Made by a program: the position numbers and the translations under genes. A model generated the notes under the pieces. The model searched no databases and was not told the origin of the DNA. It saw only the letters and a list, made by a program, of their open reading frames with translations. Shown piece after piece: positions 9,323 to 17,928 of a DNA stretch of 64,000 bases (its first letter is position 1; each line of letters begins with the position of its first letter). The DNA is from CAJBVG01 sp943371425 (GTDB taxonomy: Bacteria; Bacteroidota; Bacteroidia; Sphingobacteriales; Sphingobacteriaceae). The DNA is taken from assembly GCA_943371425.1 (NCBI GenBank), contig CALRUR010000003.1, positions 203,364-267,363 on the forward strand, given 5' to 3'.

Positions 9323-11191
9323 TTATCGATAATTAATCAATTCTGGTTTAGAAACATCAAAATCTTTTAAGTTTAAATTATTTATACCAATTGGGTTATA
9401 TTTAAAGTTTGTACCTGTACCTGTTGGTATGTTCGGATAAAATCCTATTGTTATTTGTATAGTGTTTACCACCAAGTTTTCTTTTCTTAATAATAAGCCT
9501 AGGCCATATGCTTGGTAAATAGTGTTAGGGTTAACGTTTGTATACAAAGGGCTACCAATTTTACCAAAGCCTGCAAATACAACAGATGCCACTTGTATAC
9601 CTGCAAAATTAAATGGCGTATATATTATAGACTCTAACTTTAATAAGGTTTTGTTTTTACCTAATACTGCAAAACTATTAAAGCCGTATAGTCCTTCGGT
9701 GCCTCTTCCGTTTAGGGTAACGGTTTCTGTGGCTAACCTATTTAAACCATTGGTAACTTGGAAATAAACAAACTGACGCATGTTCCATTTGCCTCGCGAC
9801 CATAAATCGGAAAAATAACTGGCATCTACGTTAAAAACACCTCTAGATGCGATGTAGTTATTGTAAAACACGCCGTATTGTACAGAACCAGACAAATAAC
9901 CAAAATTCATGATGTGTTGCCCGGCAGAATACCTTAGCGCATTATAGATGTACTCAGTCTTTTCCTCATCAAGTATACCAAAGATAGCATTAAAACTCCG
10001 ACCTTCTGGTATATCTTCTGTATTTCCGAATCGGTATATTTTTTTGTCTTTGTAATACCTACGACTAGAGAAACCCAAACTAAACAAATAGAGGTTTACA
10101 TCGCGATAAGAATCTAGGGTATCTAAGGATAAATCTGGGCGTTCTATAAAATCTGTTTTTACATACCGAGTACCAAGAACTAAGGAATTGGTTCGCCCAT
10201 TTTCTTCGTTCTGATTAATCTTTAAACTCCTCCCTAACCAAACATCGCTAACATTATAAACCAGGGTTGCTGGTATTATAATTCCATCGGCAACGGTATA
10301 TTCTTTATTTTCTTTATACCTTGAGATACCAGCAGAACCGGCCCATTTGGTTAATGGAGAGAAAAATGTTCTGTTAAAATTAATTCCATGAAAACGTAAA
10401 AGAGGAGAGATGTTGTAAAAAATTTTACCATCAATATAAGTGTTTTTTAGATTATTATCACTCAACTCACCTTGCCAATTTGAAAACTTACCTTTGGTAA
10501 TATCATACTGCCCGGCTTGCGTAATGCGAGAACCTGTACCGAGTAAATTAGATTCGGTAACTCTAAAATCCGAGGAGGTAGTACTTGCACCTACACTTGC
10601 ATTTATAGACCAACGATCTTGCACAATTACAATTAAATCTACCGAATCTGCATTCTTTTTTGTTTTAGCAGGTACAATAATTCTGGCATCGCGTATGTAC
10701 TCTTGCCTACGTAATAAACGTTCAGATTCTTTTACTCTTAAAGGATCAATTCTATCGCCTTTTTTAAATAAAATTAAACTCTGAATATTGCTTTGTCGAG
10801 TACCAAGGTTTACTTTATTGCCAATGTCTTCAATAAAACCTCTACGTAAAATTAAGGTATCATCCACCTCGGTTCCAAAAGGGTCGAGCGTTTTAAAATA
10901 AACATTTCTAATAATTTTACCTTCGAATTTATTAATGCGATCTTGCTTTTGTTTGGATTGCATATTGTCTATAGGCTTAGCATCTTGTTGTGGCCTACGA
11001 TATAAATTTTTAAAAACATAACGACCTAATTTTGTTTCGCTGGAGAAACGAATCATCGAACTGTCGAATTTTGTGTAATGTTTAGTTTTTGAAATACTGT
11101 CGACTAAAGGCGTAGCTGTTCCTTTATACACTAAGGAAGTAACTAATAAAAAAACAATTAAAAGGAGACTATACGCCTTCTTCTGTTTCAT
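9323..11191 (-). CDS. BamA/TamA-like outer-membrane protein with POTRA region
   Basis: 622 aa with an N-terminal signal anchor (YSLLLIVFLLVTSLVYKG). Residues about 95-200 look like POTRA domains (GKIIRNVYFKTLDPFG..., LILFKKGDRIDPLRVKESER, RRQEYIRDARIIV). The rest is beta-barrel sequence ending NPIGINNLNLKDFDVSKPELINYR. It belongs to the Omp85 superfamily, but it is shorter than BamA and the C-terminus is not a classic beta-signal, so its role (assembly factor or lipid/protein translocator) is unclear. Its start overlaps the preceding permease gene. Confidence 0.7.
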   Translation of the reverse strand: MKQKKAYSLLLIVFLLVTSLVYKGTATPLVDSISKTKHYTKFDSSMIRFSSETKLGRYVFKNLYRRPQQDAKPIDNMQSKQKQDRINKFEGKIIRNVYFKTLDPFGTEVDDTLILRRGFIEDIGNKVNLGTRQSNIQSLILFKKGDRIDPLRVKESERLLRRQEYIRDARIIVPAKTKKNADSVDLIVIVQDRWSINASVGASTTSSDFRVTESNLLGTGSRITQAGQYDITKGKFSNWQGELSDNNLKNTYIDGKIFYNISPLLRFHGINFNRTFFSPLTKWAGSAGISRYKENKEYTVADGIIIPATLVYNVSDVWLGRSLKINQNEENGRTNSLVLGTRYVKTDFIERPDLSLDTLDSYRDVNLYLFSLGFSSRRYYKDKKIYRFGNTEDIPEGRSFNAIFGILDEEKTEYIYNALRYSAGQHIMNFGYLSGSVQYGVFYNNYIASRGVFNVDASYFSDLWSRGKWNMRQFVYFQVTNGLNRLATETVTLNGRGTEGLYGFNSFAVLGKNKTLLKLESIIYTPFNFAGIQVASVVFAGFGKIGSPLYTNVNPNTIYQAYGLGLLLRKENLVVNTIQITIGFYPNIPTGTGTNFKYNPIGINNLNLKDFDVSKPELINYR

Positions 11192-12224
11192 CTTTTTTGT
11201 GTATTAGAACTGGATTTGTATATGGTTTGGTGCTTTTATTTTCGTAAATAGAAATTAGTAAAAGGAAAAATGAGATTAACAATGGGCCAAATACCAAGCC
11301 TAAAATACCAAACATGGGTAAACCAATAATTACCCCCACTATAGAAATAATAGGGTGTATGTTGGCTATTTTTTTATTGATAATTAAACGCAATACATTA
11401 TCGATGTTTGATACAATTAACACACCCCATACTAAAATTCCGATGCCCGAATAATAATCGTTATAACTCAAGGCAATTATACCGGCAGGAATAAATACCA
11501 ATGCAGAACCAACCAATGGAACAAAGCTGAGCAGGGCAGAAAGTACACCCCAAAAAAGAGGGTCGTTTATGCCAAAAATTAGAAATCCTAAACCTACACA
11601 GGTACCTTGGGCAAAGGCAATAATGCCTTGGCCAATTACATTTGTTTGGGTTATTTTTTGTAATTCGTCTGCCAATAACAAGGAGTTTTTTTCTTTAAAT
11701 GGAAGGTATTTTAATAAAGCACTCTCGAAATTTTCGTATTCTGTAAACATAAAATACAGTACGAAATACATAATAGAGATCAGTAAAAATATATTAAGTA
11801 TGGCACTCACAATGCTTGGAAAAGAACCCAAAGCCCAACTTTCTAATTTTTGTATGGTATCTACCACACGATCCGATTGTAAATCGACGCCTAATAAACC
11901 AGAAAAATGGCTGAGGATATTGGTTATTTCTGTAGAGTTTTGAGTATAAAAACTAATTTTATTTATAACCATCCAGCTTAATATTAAAAAGGGGACAATT
12001 AATACTAGGAAAGAACTGAAAATAATAAATAAGGCAGCTAAAGAACGCTTCCACTTTCTATTTTCAATTAGTTTGATAAACCTATTTCTCAATAAAGTAT
12101 ACATCACTATTGCTCCTAAACCGGCAGAAACAATATCTTTTAAGGAGTATGCTAAGAAAGCTCCTAATAAAATGATGATAATTAGTATAAATATTCTCTG
12201 TTGTTTAGAAGTATAAATCGACAT
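11169..12224 (-). CDS. AI-2E family transporter (PerM-like)
   Basis: 351 aa with about eight transmembrane helices. Family features include the N-terminal double helix (FILIIIILLGAFLAYSLKDIV), the central PVxG-type loop (FVPLVGSALVFIPAGIIAL) and the C-terminal GLPMFGILGLVFGPLLISFFLLL (typical G-x-x-G-x-x-x-G-P). Members export autoinducer-2 or act as Na+/H+ antiporters. Substrate cannot be assigned here. The 3' end overlaps the BamA-like gene by 23 bp. Confidence 0.85.
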   Translation of the reverse strand: MSIYTSKQQRIFILIIIILLGAFLAYSLKDIVSAGLGAIVMYTLLRNRFIKLIENRKWKRSLAALFIIFSSFLVLIVPFLILSWMVINKISFYTQNSTEITNILSHFSGLLGVDLQSDRVVDTIQKLESWALGSFPSIVSAILNIFLLISIMYFVLYFMFTEYENFESALLKYLPFKEKNSLLLADELQKITQTNVIGQGIIAFAQGTCVGLGFLIFGINDPLFWGVLSALLSFVPLVGSALVFIPAGIIALSYNDYYSGIGILVWGVLIVSNIDNVLRLIINKKIANIHPIISIVGVIIGLPMFGILGLVFGPLLISFFLLLISIYENKSTKPYTNPVLIHKKDETEEGV

Positions 12225-12272
12225 GTTTTTAGCTTAATGCTTAAATATAGTACAAATGCACCTAAAAAGAAA

Positions 12273-12294
12273 AACCGGAGCGGGCGCCCCGGTT
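12273..12294 (-). terminator. Intrinsic terminator of the small membrane protein gene
   Basis: A GC-rich hairpin (AACCGGAGCG / CGCCCCGGTT, one mismatch) is followed on the minus strand by a T-rich run. It lies 59 bp after the stop of the 51-aa gene. Confidence 0.75.
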
Positions 12295-12352
12295 GTTTCT
12301 ATTAACGGAGTTACCCATTCTCCGTATAAACTAAACTAAACTGTAGGAAGTT

Positions 12353-12508
12353 CTATGATAAACGTTTACTATATAGTACCGCAACCATTAAACTTATATT
12401 AGATATAAGTAATAAAAAATGTACCAAACCTTGTAATCCTAAGATGAAAAAGGTGTATGCCCATGCCAAAAAAAGAATTATGGTTAGTATATATAGCGTT
12501 TTCTTCAT
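12353..12508 (-). CDS. Small lmo0937/DUF5670-like membrane protein
   Basis: A 51-aa frame reads MKKTLYILTIILFLAWAYTF then FILGLQGLVHFLLLISNISL and ends with a basic tail. The start MKKxLYI.., the W near residue 16 and the Gly-Gly/Leu-Ile-His second half match the small two-helix DUF5670 (lmo0937) family. The family is often stress-related but has no proven function. The gene has its own terminator (12273-12294) and stands alone between the AI-2E permease and tspO-like genes. Confidence 0.65.
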   Translation of the reverse strand: MKKTLYILTIILFLAWAYTFFILGLQGLVHFLLLISNISLMVAVLYSKRLS

Positions 12509-12675
12509 TAAATCAAGCTTTTAATCATTTCTAAAAAAAAATTGTTCTATGCATTTTTTTTAAATTCTATTTTTTAATAAGCAATAAGCTTTTTAATGCT
12601 TGTAGAGTCATTTCCCCACTTTGTAGAATTTTTGCTATGTAGAACGCAATTAGATTCTGCATTCTGAGAAAAAAA

Positions 12676-12699
12676 CCTATCCTATAATTATAGAATAGG
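12676..12699 (-). terminator. Terminator after the tspO-like gene
   Basis: Near-perfect hairpin (CCTATCCTATA / TATAGAATAGG) flanked by A-tract on one side and T-tract on the other, so it could work in both directions. It lies 54 bp past the stop of the tspO-like gene. The rest of 12509-12752 shows no open frame. Confidence 0.75.
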
Positions 12700-12752
12700 C
12701 TTTTTATTAGGTAGACGTAGAATCTACACTATATATAGCGAATACTAAGCCA

Positions 12753-13223
12753 TTAATTTAAATAAACAATGCTTGCATTAAGAATGGTGGCAAATATCAC
12801 CCATAACACGTATAAAATTTGAGTGGCAGCGAGCCATTTTTCAATTTTATAAAGCGTAACAATAAATAGGAAAAGTGTAACTAATAAAAAGAGAATATCA
12901 ACCAAGGCAAAGGCTGGATTCTTTAATCCGAAAAATAAAAAGGACCAAATGATGTTAAGCACAAACTGAATGATAAAAATGCTCAATACTTTTTTTGTTA
13001 GTGGATGCTTAGATTTTAACAAGCCCCATAAACAAATGCCTAGTAAAATAAAGATGGTGGTCCATACAGGGCCGAATAAATAATTAGGCGGATTAAAAAA
13101 GGGTTTTACTAAAGTAGGGTACCAAGTATTTACAGATTGAGCCGTAAAATAAGCACCACTAGAACCAATTATAATACAAATAATAATGTATAGTAATAAT
13201 CGTAAAATTGAGTTAAGCTGCAT
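12753..13223 (-). CDS. tspO: TspO/MBR family tryptophan-rich sensory protein
   Basis: About 156 aa with five transmembrane helices. TspO signatures are present: WYPTLVKPFFNPPNYLFGPVW in loop 1, and NIIWSFLFFGLKNPAFALVDI. TspO binds porphyrins and related ligands and modulates stress responses. The open frame extends 19 codons further, but the helix-1 start MQLNSILRLL fits the family. With the ATG at 13221-13223 the gene overlaps the upstream histidine kinase by 11 bp, implying an operon. Confidence 0.9.
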   Translation of the reverse strand: MQLNSILRLLLYIIICIIIGSSGAYFTAQSVNTWYPTLVKPFFNPPNYLFGPVWTTIFILLGICLWGLLKSKHPLTKKVLSIFIIQFVLNIIWSFLFFGLKNPAFALVDILFLLVTLFLFIVTLYKIEKWLAATQILYVLWVIFATILNASIVYLN

Positions 13224-15207
13224 AGTTTTTGGCTTTAATTGGTATTTTAATGGTGAATGTTGCACCAGCACCTGGTTCACTTTTTACTCTAATATTTCCA
13301 TGATGATTGAAAATAATAGTTTGACTAGCTGTTAACCCAATTCCAAAGCCTTTTGTTTTGTTTGTATAAAATGGTTCGAACAATCGTTGCTGATTTTCTG
13401 GTGAAATGCCCACCCCGTTATCAATAATTTCAATAATTAGTTCTTCTTTTTCTAATGTAGAATTTACTATTAGCTTGCCCTCTACCGTTTCCATTGCTTC
13501 TATTGCATTTAAAATAATGTTTAACAAGGCAATTTTCATTTTCTCTACATCAATTTCTATTTCAACATCTAAAGATATATTTAGCTCTAGCTTTATATTT
13601 TTCAATTTCAAGCGGTCTTTAGCCGCTTCAATACAATTTAAAATAAATAAACGAGAAGATATTTTCGTAAATTCTAATTCAGTTAATTTAGAAGCATTCA
13701 TTACTTCAGAAATGAGTTCATTAATTCTTAAGGTATTTCTTTGAAGGATGTCGATGTACAAACCTGTTGATTCGTTATCTTTAATTTCTTCTTTTAATTG
13801 TTCTACAGAAAGTAAAATATTGGTGAGGGGATTTCTAATTTCATGCGTCATTAATCTTGCAAATTTATTTGCCGATTGTATTTTCTGGTAATTCAATATT
13901 GCCTCTTGCCCCATGATCTGATCGGTAACATCCATAAAGGTTACCGCAACACTATCCGCAAATTTTGTAACGTATATATCATAATGGCTTTTGGTGTTCT
14001 CACTATAAATTGTAAACCGATCTGGATTTCCAGTATCGTACACATTTTTATATTTATCAAATAAATAATTTCCAGAAGGTAAAATTTCAAAGAAAGAATT
14101 ACTCAAGAGGTGCTCATAGGAGTAGCCCATGTCTGTGAGGGCTTTGTTATTTGCCATTGTCCATTTAAAGTCGATTACTTCATTTAGGCTGTTTTTAACA
14201 GGCATCATAGCCATAATTCCATTAAGCGAAGCATCTAACACACCCACTAAGGTGTTTTGTATTTCTTCGTTTGATTTTAATTGTACATCTAATTCTTCCG
14301 ATACTTTGCTTTCATTTTTATAAGTATCAATATAATTAATAGTTAAGCCTATAAATGGAACAAAGTATGAAACAGATTTTAATAGCTGAGCGGAGAAAAA
14401 ATGATAATCATAAATTTCTGTAGAGCCGAAAGCCATGTGTAGCTGAGCTATTATAGACGGTATTAAACTCAATATTAATGTTTGAGAAAAGGTGTTTTTA
14501 TTTTGTGTATAGAATTTCGGGAATACAAATATGCCCGCAATTAAATACAGCGCCAAAGGAATTAAATCATAAGGATGAGAAATGAATGCATTAGGATACA
14601 CCATGGTGGGTGTACTAATAGATTCATCGGTTATAATTAACACTGCATTTACAGAGAGTAAAATAAAAATTACCCCAATAAATCCTATAAAATATCGCTC
14701 ACTTTTGTATTCTTCTATAAAAGTATCTTTTCGTTGTAACAAGAATATACTTACACCGAACATTAATATTAAGGCATGAAATACTCTAGAGAATAACCAA
14801 GTAAATGAACTGATGTTCATATCACTTAATTGATAATTGATTATTTGATCGGCACTAATAATATGCACCAAATCTAACATCCCTGCACAAAACAATGCGA
14901 TACCTACAATTGGTGTACTTGCATTTTTCTTAATGAAATAATCAACAAAAGAGAGAATGGTAGTTACGAATGCAATGGTTATGGAGAAACTTACAATAAA
15001 GGTATGTATGAACTTACCTTTTAATAAAGGAGAAAGAATTTCATTAGAGGCAAGTTCGTTTAAAGTATGTACATCACTCAGGTTTACAATTTTATTCGAA
15101 TAATTTAAGTCGAACCCCAATAAATAAAGTATAAAAGGAATACTACAAATAAATGTAGTGATCAAAAAATACAGTGGGGTTATCCCATATTTATTCACTC
15201 TCGTCAT
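13213..15207 (-). CDS. Membrane histidine kinase with MASE3-like sensor and PAS domain
   Basis: 664 aa. Residues about 10-290 contain eight or so membrane helices with the MASE3-type segment GIALFCAGMLDLVHIISADQ. A coiled linker and a PAS-like domain follow (about 310-430). The HisKA domain has the H-box FARLMTHEIRNPLTNILLSV, then a HATPase domain (NAIEAMETVEGKL, IIDNGVGISPENQQRLFEPF, KGFGIGLTASQTI). It overlaps the neighbouring NtrC-type regulator by 17 bp, so the two are probably a sensor-regulator pair. The ligand is unknown. Confidence 0.88.
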   Translation of the reverse strand: MTRVNKYGITPLYFLITTFICSIPFILYLLGFDLNYSNKIVNLSDVHTLNELASNEILSPLLKGKFIHTFIVSFSITIAFVTTILSFVDYFIKKNASTPIVGIALFCAGMLDLVHIISADQIINYQLSDMNISSFTWLFSRVFHALILMFGVSIFLLQRKDTFIEEYKSERYFIGFIGVIFILLSVNAVLIITDESISTPTMVYPNAFISHPYDLIPLALYLIAGIFVFPKFYTQNKNTFSQTLILSLIPSIIAQLHMAFGSTEIYDYHFFSAQLLKSVSYFVPFIGLTINYIDTYKNESKVSEELDVQLKSNEEIQNTLVGVLDASLNGIMAMMPVKNSLNEVIDFKWTMANNKALTDMGYSYEHLLSNSFFEILPSGNYLFDKYKNVYDTGNPDRFTIYSENTKSHYDIYVTKFADSVAVTFMDVTDQIMGQEAILNYQKIQSANKFARLMTHEIRNPLTNILLSVEQLKEEIKDNESTGLYIDILQRNTLRINELISEVMNASKLTELEFTKISSRLFILNCIEAAKDRLKLKNIKLELNISLDVEIEIDVEKMKIALLNIILNAIEAMETVEGKLIVNSTLEKEELIIEIIDNGVGISPENQQRLFEPFYTNKTKGFGIGLTASQTIIFNHHGNIRVKSEPGAGATFTIKIPIKAKNYAA

Positions 15208-16597
15208 TTCCCGGCTTATTTAAATTATACGATTTCATTTTATTGTATAAAGTTTTCCTATCAATGTTTAGCATTTTAGCTGCTTTGGTTTTATTGAATT
15301 CTACTTTGCGTAATACATTGTAAATAGTTTCCATTTCGGCTTCTGCAGCGGCATTTCTAAGGCTAATATCTTTAGGTTTTTTATCTGCTTTTTTATCTTC
15401 AGAGAAGGATAGTTGTATGTTGTTTACAATTTCCTGTGGTAAGCTTTTACTTTCAATAAAATTACCAGTGCTAAGCAAACATGCGCGTTTTATTACATTG
15501 TTTAGTTCACGCAAATTACCTGGCCATTGGTAGGTGTTAAAACTTTGTAATACTTCTTCATCAAAACCAATAATGTTTTTTTGTAATTCTTTATTAGCAA
15601 TGTCCAGAAAATAATTAGCGAACAATAAAATGTCTTTTTCTCTTTCTCTAAGCGGAGCGAGGTTAATACCAAACTGATTAAAACGATGGTACAAATCTTC
15701 GCGGAACTTGCCAGTTTTTACAGCCTCCAATAGGTTCTCATTAGAGGCTACAATAATGCGTACATCAATAGGAATTTCAACATTCCCACCAATTTTCTTT
15801 AATTTTTGTTCTTGTACAACTCTTAGTAATAATGTTTGAGTATCGTAGGGTAAATTGGCTATTTCATCTAAAAAAAGCGTACCGTTATTCGCTAATTCAA
15901 ACAAACCTGTTTTATTAAACAGCGCTCCTGTAAAAGCACCTTTTTCATGCCCAAACAATTCGGATCCGGCAAGTTCTTTAGAAATTGCACCACAATCTAA
16001 GGCGATAAATTCTGCATTAGCCCTTTTACTTCTTTCGTGTATGGTACGTGCAACAGATTCTTTTCCGGTACCAGTTTCACCATAAATAATAACACTGTAT
16101 GGAGTAGGGGCAACCAAGTCTATTTGTTTATACAACTCTTTAGATTGTTTGCTTGTACCAACAATAAAATCCGAATTAACTTTCTTTATATTGGTTTTTG
16201 GGATTCCAGTTTCGGTAGCTAAGCTAACTTCAGAGTTCAATGCTTTTTTAATGCTCACCAATAACTCATCGGGTAAAACAGGTTTTGTTAAATAATCAAA
16301 TACTCCCATTTTAATAACTCGCACGGCTACCTTAATGTCGGAATACCCTGTAATCATTAGTATCTTCACATTTTTGTTTAATGCTTTAATACTGTTAATG
16401 AGTTCAATTCCGTCCATATCGCCTAAACGGAAATCGCAGATGCACAGATCGAATGGATCTTCTTTAAGCATCTCTATCGCAGTGCTACCTTTATGCGCAC
16501 ACTTTACATCGTATCCATTTTTTTGTAAAAATTTTCCGAGTAAGGTACACATATCAATATCATCATCTGCTATTAGAATTTTGTGTTTACTATTCAT
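15191..16597 (-). CDS. Sigma-54-dependent response regulator (NtrC type)
   Basis: About 468 aa. The N-terminal receiver domain (KILIADDDIDMCTLL, CICDFRLGDMDG, LTKPV) is followed by an AAA+ sigma-54 activation domain with Walker A GETGTGKE, GAFTGA loop and Walker B GTLFLDEI. A Fis-type HTH closes it (NKTKAAKMLNIDRKTLYNKM). It should activate RpoN promoters when phosphorylated, probably by the overlapping MASE3-type kinase. The frame opens eight codons earlier in a (TTG)n repeat. MNSKHKILIADDD is the likelier start. Confidence 0.92.
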   Translation of the reverse strand: MNSKHKILIADDDIDMCTLLGKFLQKNGYDVKCAHKGSTAIEMLKEDPFDLCICDFRLGDMDGIELINSIKALNKNVKILMITGYSDIKVAVRVIKMGVFDYLTKPVLPDELLVSIKKALNSEVSLATETGIPKTNIKKVNSDFIVGTSKQSKELYKQIDLVAPTPYSVIIYGETGTGKESVARTIHERSKRANAEFIALDCGAISKELAGSELFGHEKGAFTGALFNKTGLFELANNGTLFLDEIANLPYDTQTLLLRVVQEQKLKKIGGNVEIPIDVRIIVASNENLLEAVKTGKFREDLYHRFNQFGINLAPLREREKDILLFANYFLDIANKELQKNIIGFDEEVLQSFNTYQWPGNLRELNNVIKRACLLSTGNFIESKSLPQEIVNNIQLSFSEDKKADKKPKDISLRNAAAEAEMETIYNVLRKVEFNKTKAAKMLNIDRKTLYNKMKSYNLNKPGNDESE

Positions 16598-17558
16598 TAT
16601 GTTGTTGTTGTTGTTGTTCAATCTGTTTTTTCTGCAGCTTAATTTTCACCTCTCTATGTTCCACAAAAATTGCGTTCTTTTTTGGAACTATTCCCTTGCC
16701 TGCGTGTAATGAATACATGTGTGTAAACTCGGCACCAAAATAAATGATAATTGCCGAATAGTATATCCATAACAAAATAATTACTAATGATGCTGCAGCA
16801 CCATAAGTAGAGCCAAGGCTTATGTAGCTTAAGTAAAAACCAATGCCCCATTTCCCAATTAAAAAAAGGATGCTTGTAAATAAAGATCCAATTAAAGCAT
16901 CTTTCCAATGTATAATAGCATCTGGCAATACTTTAAATATTACCCAAAATAATAATGTTAATATAATAAATATAAATACTGAATTTACATGGTTAGCAAA
17001 TTCTATCGGGAAAAATGGAAATAAATCATTTATTCGATTGCTAAAACCTGTAATAATGCTATTAATGGCTAAACTTATAAATAAGATTATGCCCATGCCT
17101 ACCAATATTAAAAAAGAAAGCAAACGATCGAATAAATATTTTAATATGCTTCTCCTCGGTTTGGGTTTAATACCCCACATAAAATTTATAGAACTTTGAA
17201 TTTCTGCAAACACACCGGTAGCACCTATTAACATGGTTACAATTCCAATTACTGTAGCCTTTAATCCTTCTTTAATTACATCAGCATCACCAATCATGCT
17301 TTGTATCTGCAAAGCAGCTTCATCTCCCACATACATTCGTATTTGCTGATAGAGCTCTCCTTGTACAGCTTGGTTTCCTAAAAATATACCCGTTAAAGAA
17401 ATAATAACAATTAACATGGGTGCCAATGAAAATATAGTGTAATATGCTAAGGATGCACTTAATTTAATGGCATTGTCTTCTAAAAACTCATCCCATGATG
17501 ATTTTACAATCATCATATACAACATCATTCTTTTCTTTATGGCGTTTGGGTATTTCAT
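16590..17558 (-). CDS. YihY/BrkB family membrane protein
   Basis: 322 aa with six transmembrane helices. Family marks: KLSASLAYYTIFSLAPMLIV near the start, GATGVFAEIQSSINFMWGIK, and SYISLGSTYGAAASLVIILLWIYYSAIIIYFGAEFTH. The family was once called ribonuclease BN but is now seen as integral membrane proteins of unclear transport function. The C-terminus ends in a Q-rich tail (EQQQQQHNE) written in a TTG-repeat that overlaps the next gene's start. It sits 2 bp after a receiver-domain gene. Confidence 0.88.
   Translation of the reverse strand: MKYPNAIKKRMMLYMMIVKSSWDEFLEDNAIKLSASLAYYTIFSLAPMLIVIISLTGIFLGNQAVQGELYQQIRMYVGDEAALQIQSMIGDADVIKEGLKATVIGIVTMLIGATGVFAEIQSSINFMWGIKPKPRRSILKYLFDRLLSFLILVGMGIILFISLAINSIITGFSNRINDLFPFFPIEFANHVNSVFIFIILTLLFWVIFKVLPDAIIHWKDALIGSLFTSILFLIGKWGIGFYLSYISLGSTYGAAASLVIILLWIYYSAIIIYFGAEFTHMYSLHAGKGIVPKKNAIFVEHREVKIKLQKKQIEQQQQQHNE
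16600..16619. repeat. (TTG)n trinucleotide repeat in the yihY-like / NtrC-like overlap
   Basis: About six TTG units on the plus strand. On the minus strand they encode the polyglutamine tail of the YihY-like protein in one frame and an optional polyasparagine N-terminal extension of the regulator in another. Confidence 0.8.
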
Positions 17559-17560
17559 TT

Positions 17561-17920
17561 TTATGATATCATTCTGTTTACTACCTCAAGTATATTTTCT
17601 TGAGTAAATGGTTTTCCTAAAAAAATATCAGCTCCTTTTTGTACCGCTACTTCCTTTTCTCTCTTTGTATCAAATGCACTAATGGCAATTACTTTAATGC
17701 TAGGGTGTGCATTTTTAATGCTCTGTATCTCGTCGAAGCCACTACCATCTGAAAGATTATTATCAATAAAAATTAAATTATAAGCAGAAATTGTACTGTG
17801 TTTTAATTCTTTTATGGAGTGTATGCTATCCACTTTATGAAATTTTTTCTTTAGAAATATCGTAAGTAAAAAACAAATGTCTTTTTCATCATCTAAAATT
17901 AAAATAGCAGCATCGCTCAT
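17561..17920 (-). CDS. Single-domain response regulator
   Basis: 119 aa, receiver domain only. Acidic pocket LDDEKD, phospho-acceptor Asp in LIFIDNNLSDGSG, conserved Ser/Thr (VIAISAFD) and Lys in GKPFTQENI. It has no output domain. It lies 8 bp after the 420-aa histidine kinase, its probable partner, and 2 bp before the YihY-like gene. Confidence 0.9.
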   Translation of the reverse strand: MSDAAILILDDEKDICFLLTIFLKKKFHKVDSIHSIKELKHSTISAYNLIFIDNNLSDGSGFDEIQSIKNAHPSIKVIAISAFDTKREKEVAVQKGADIFLGKPFTQENILEVVNRMIS

Positions 17921-17928
17921 TTTTAAAC

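Noticed and set aside
16654..16908. 84-aa frame on the minus strand within the yihY-like gene
   Set aside because: Out-of-frame shadow of the membrane protein. Its Trp/Phe-rich content reflects a shifted transmembrane sequence.
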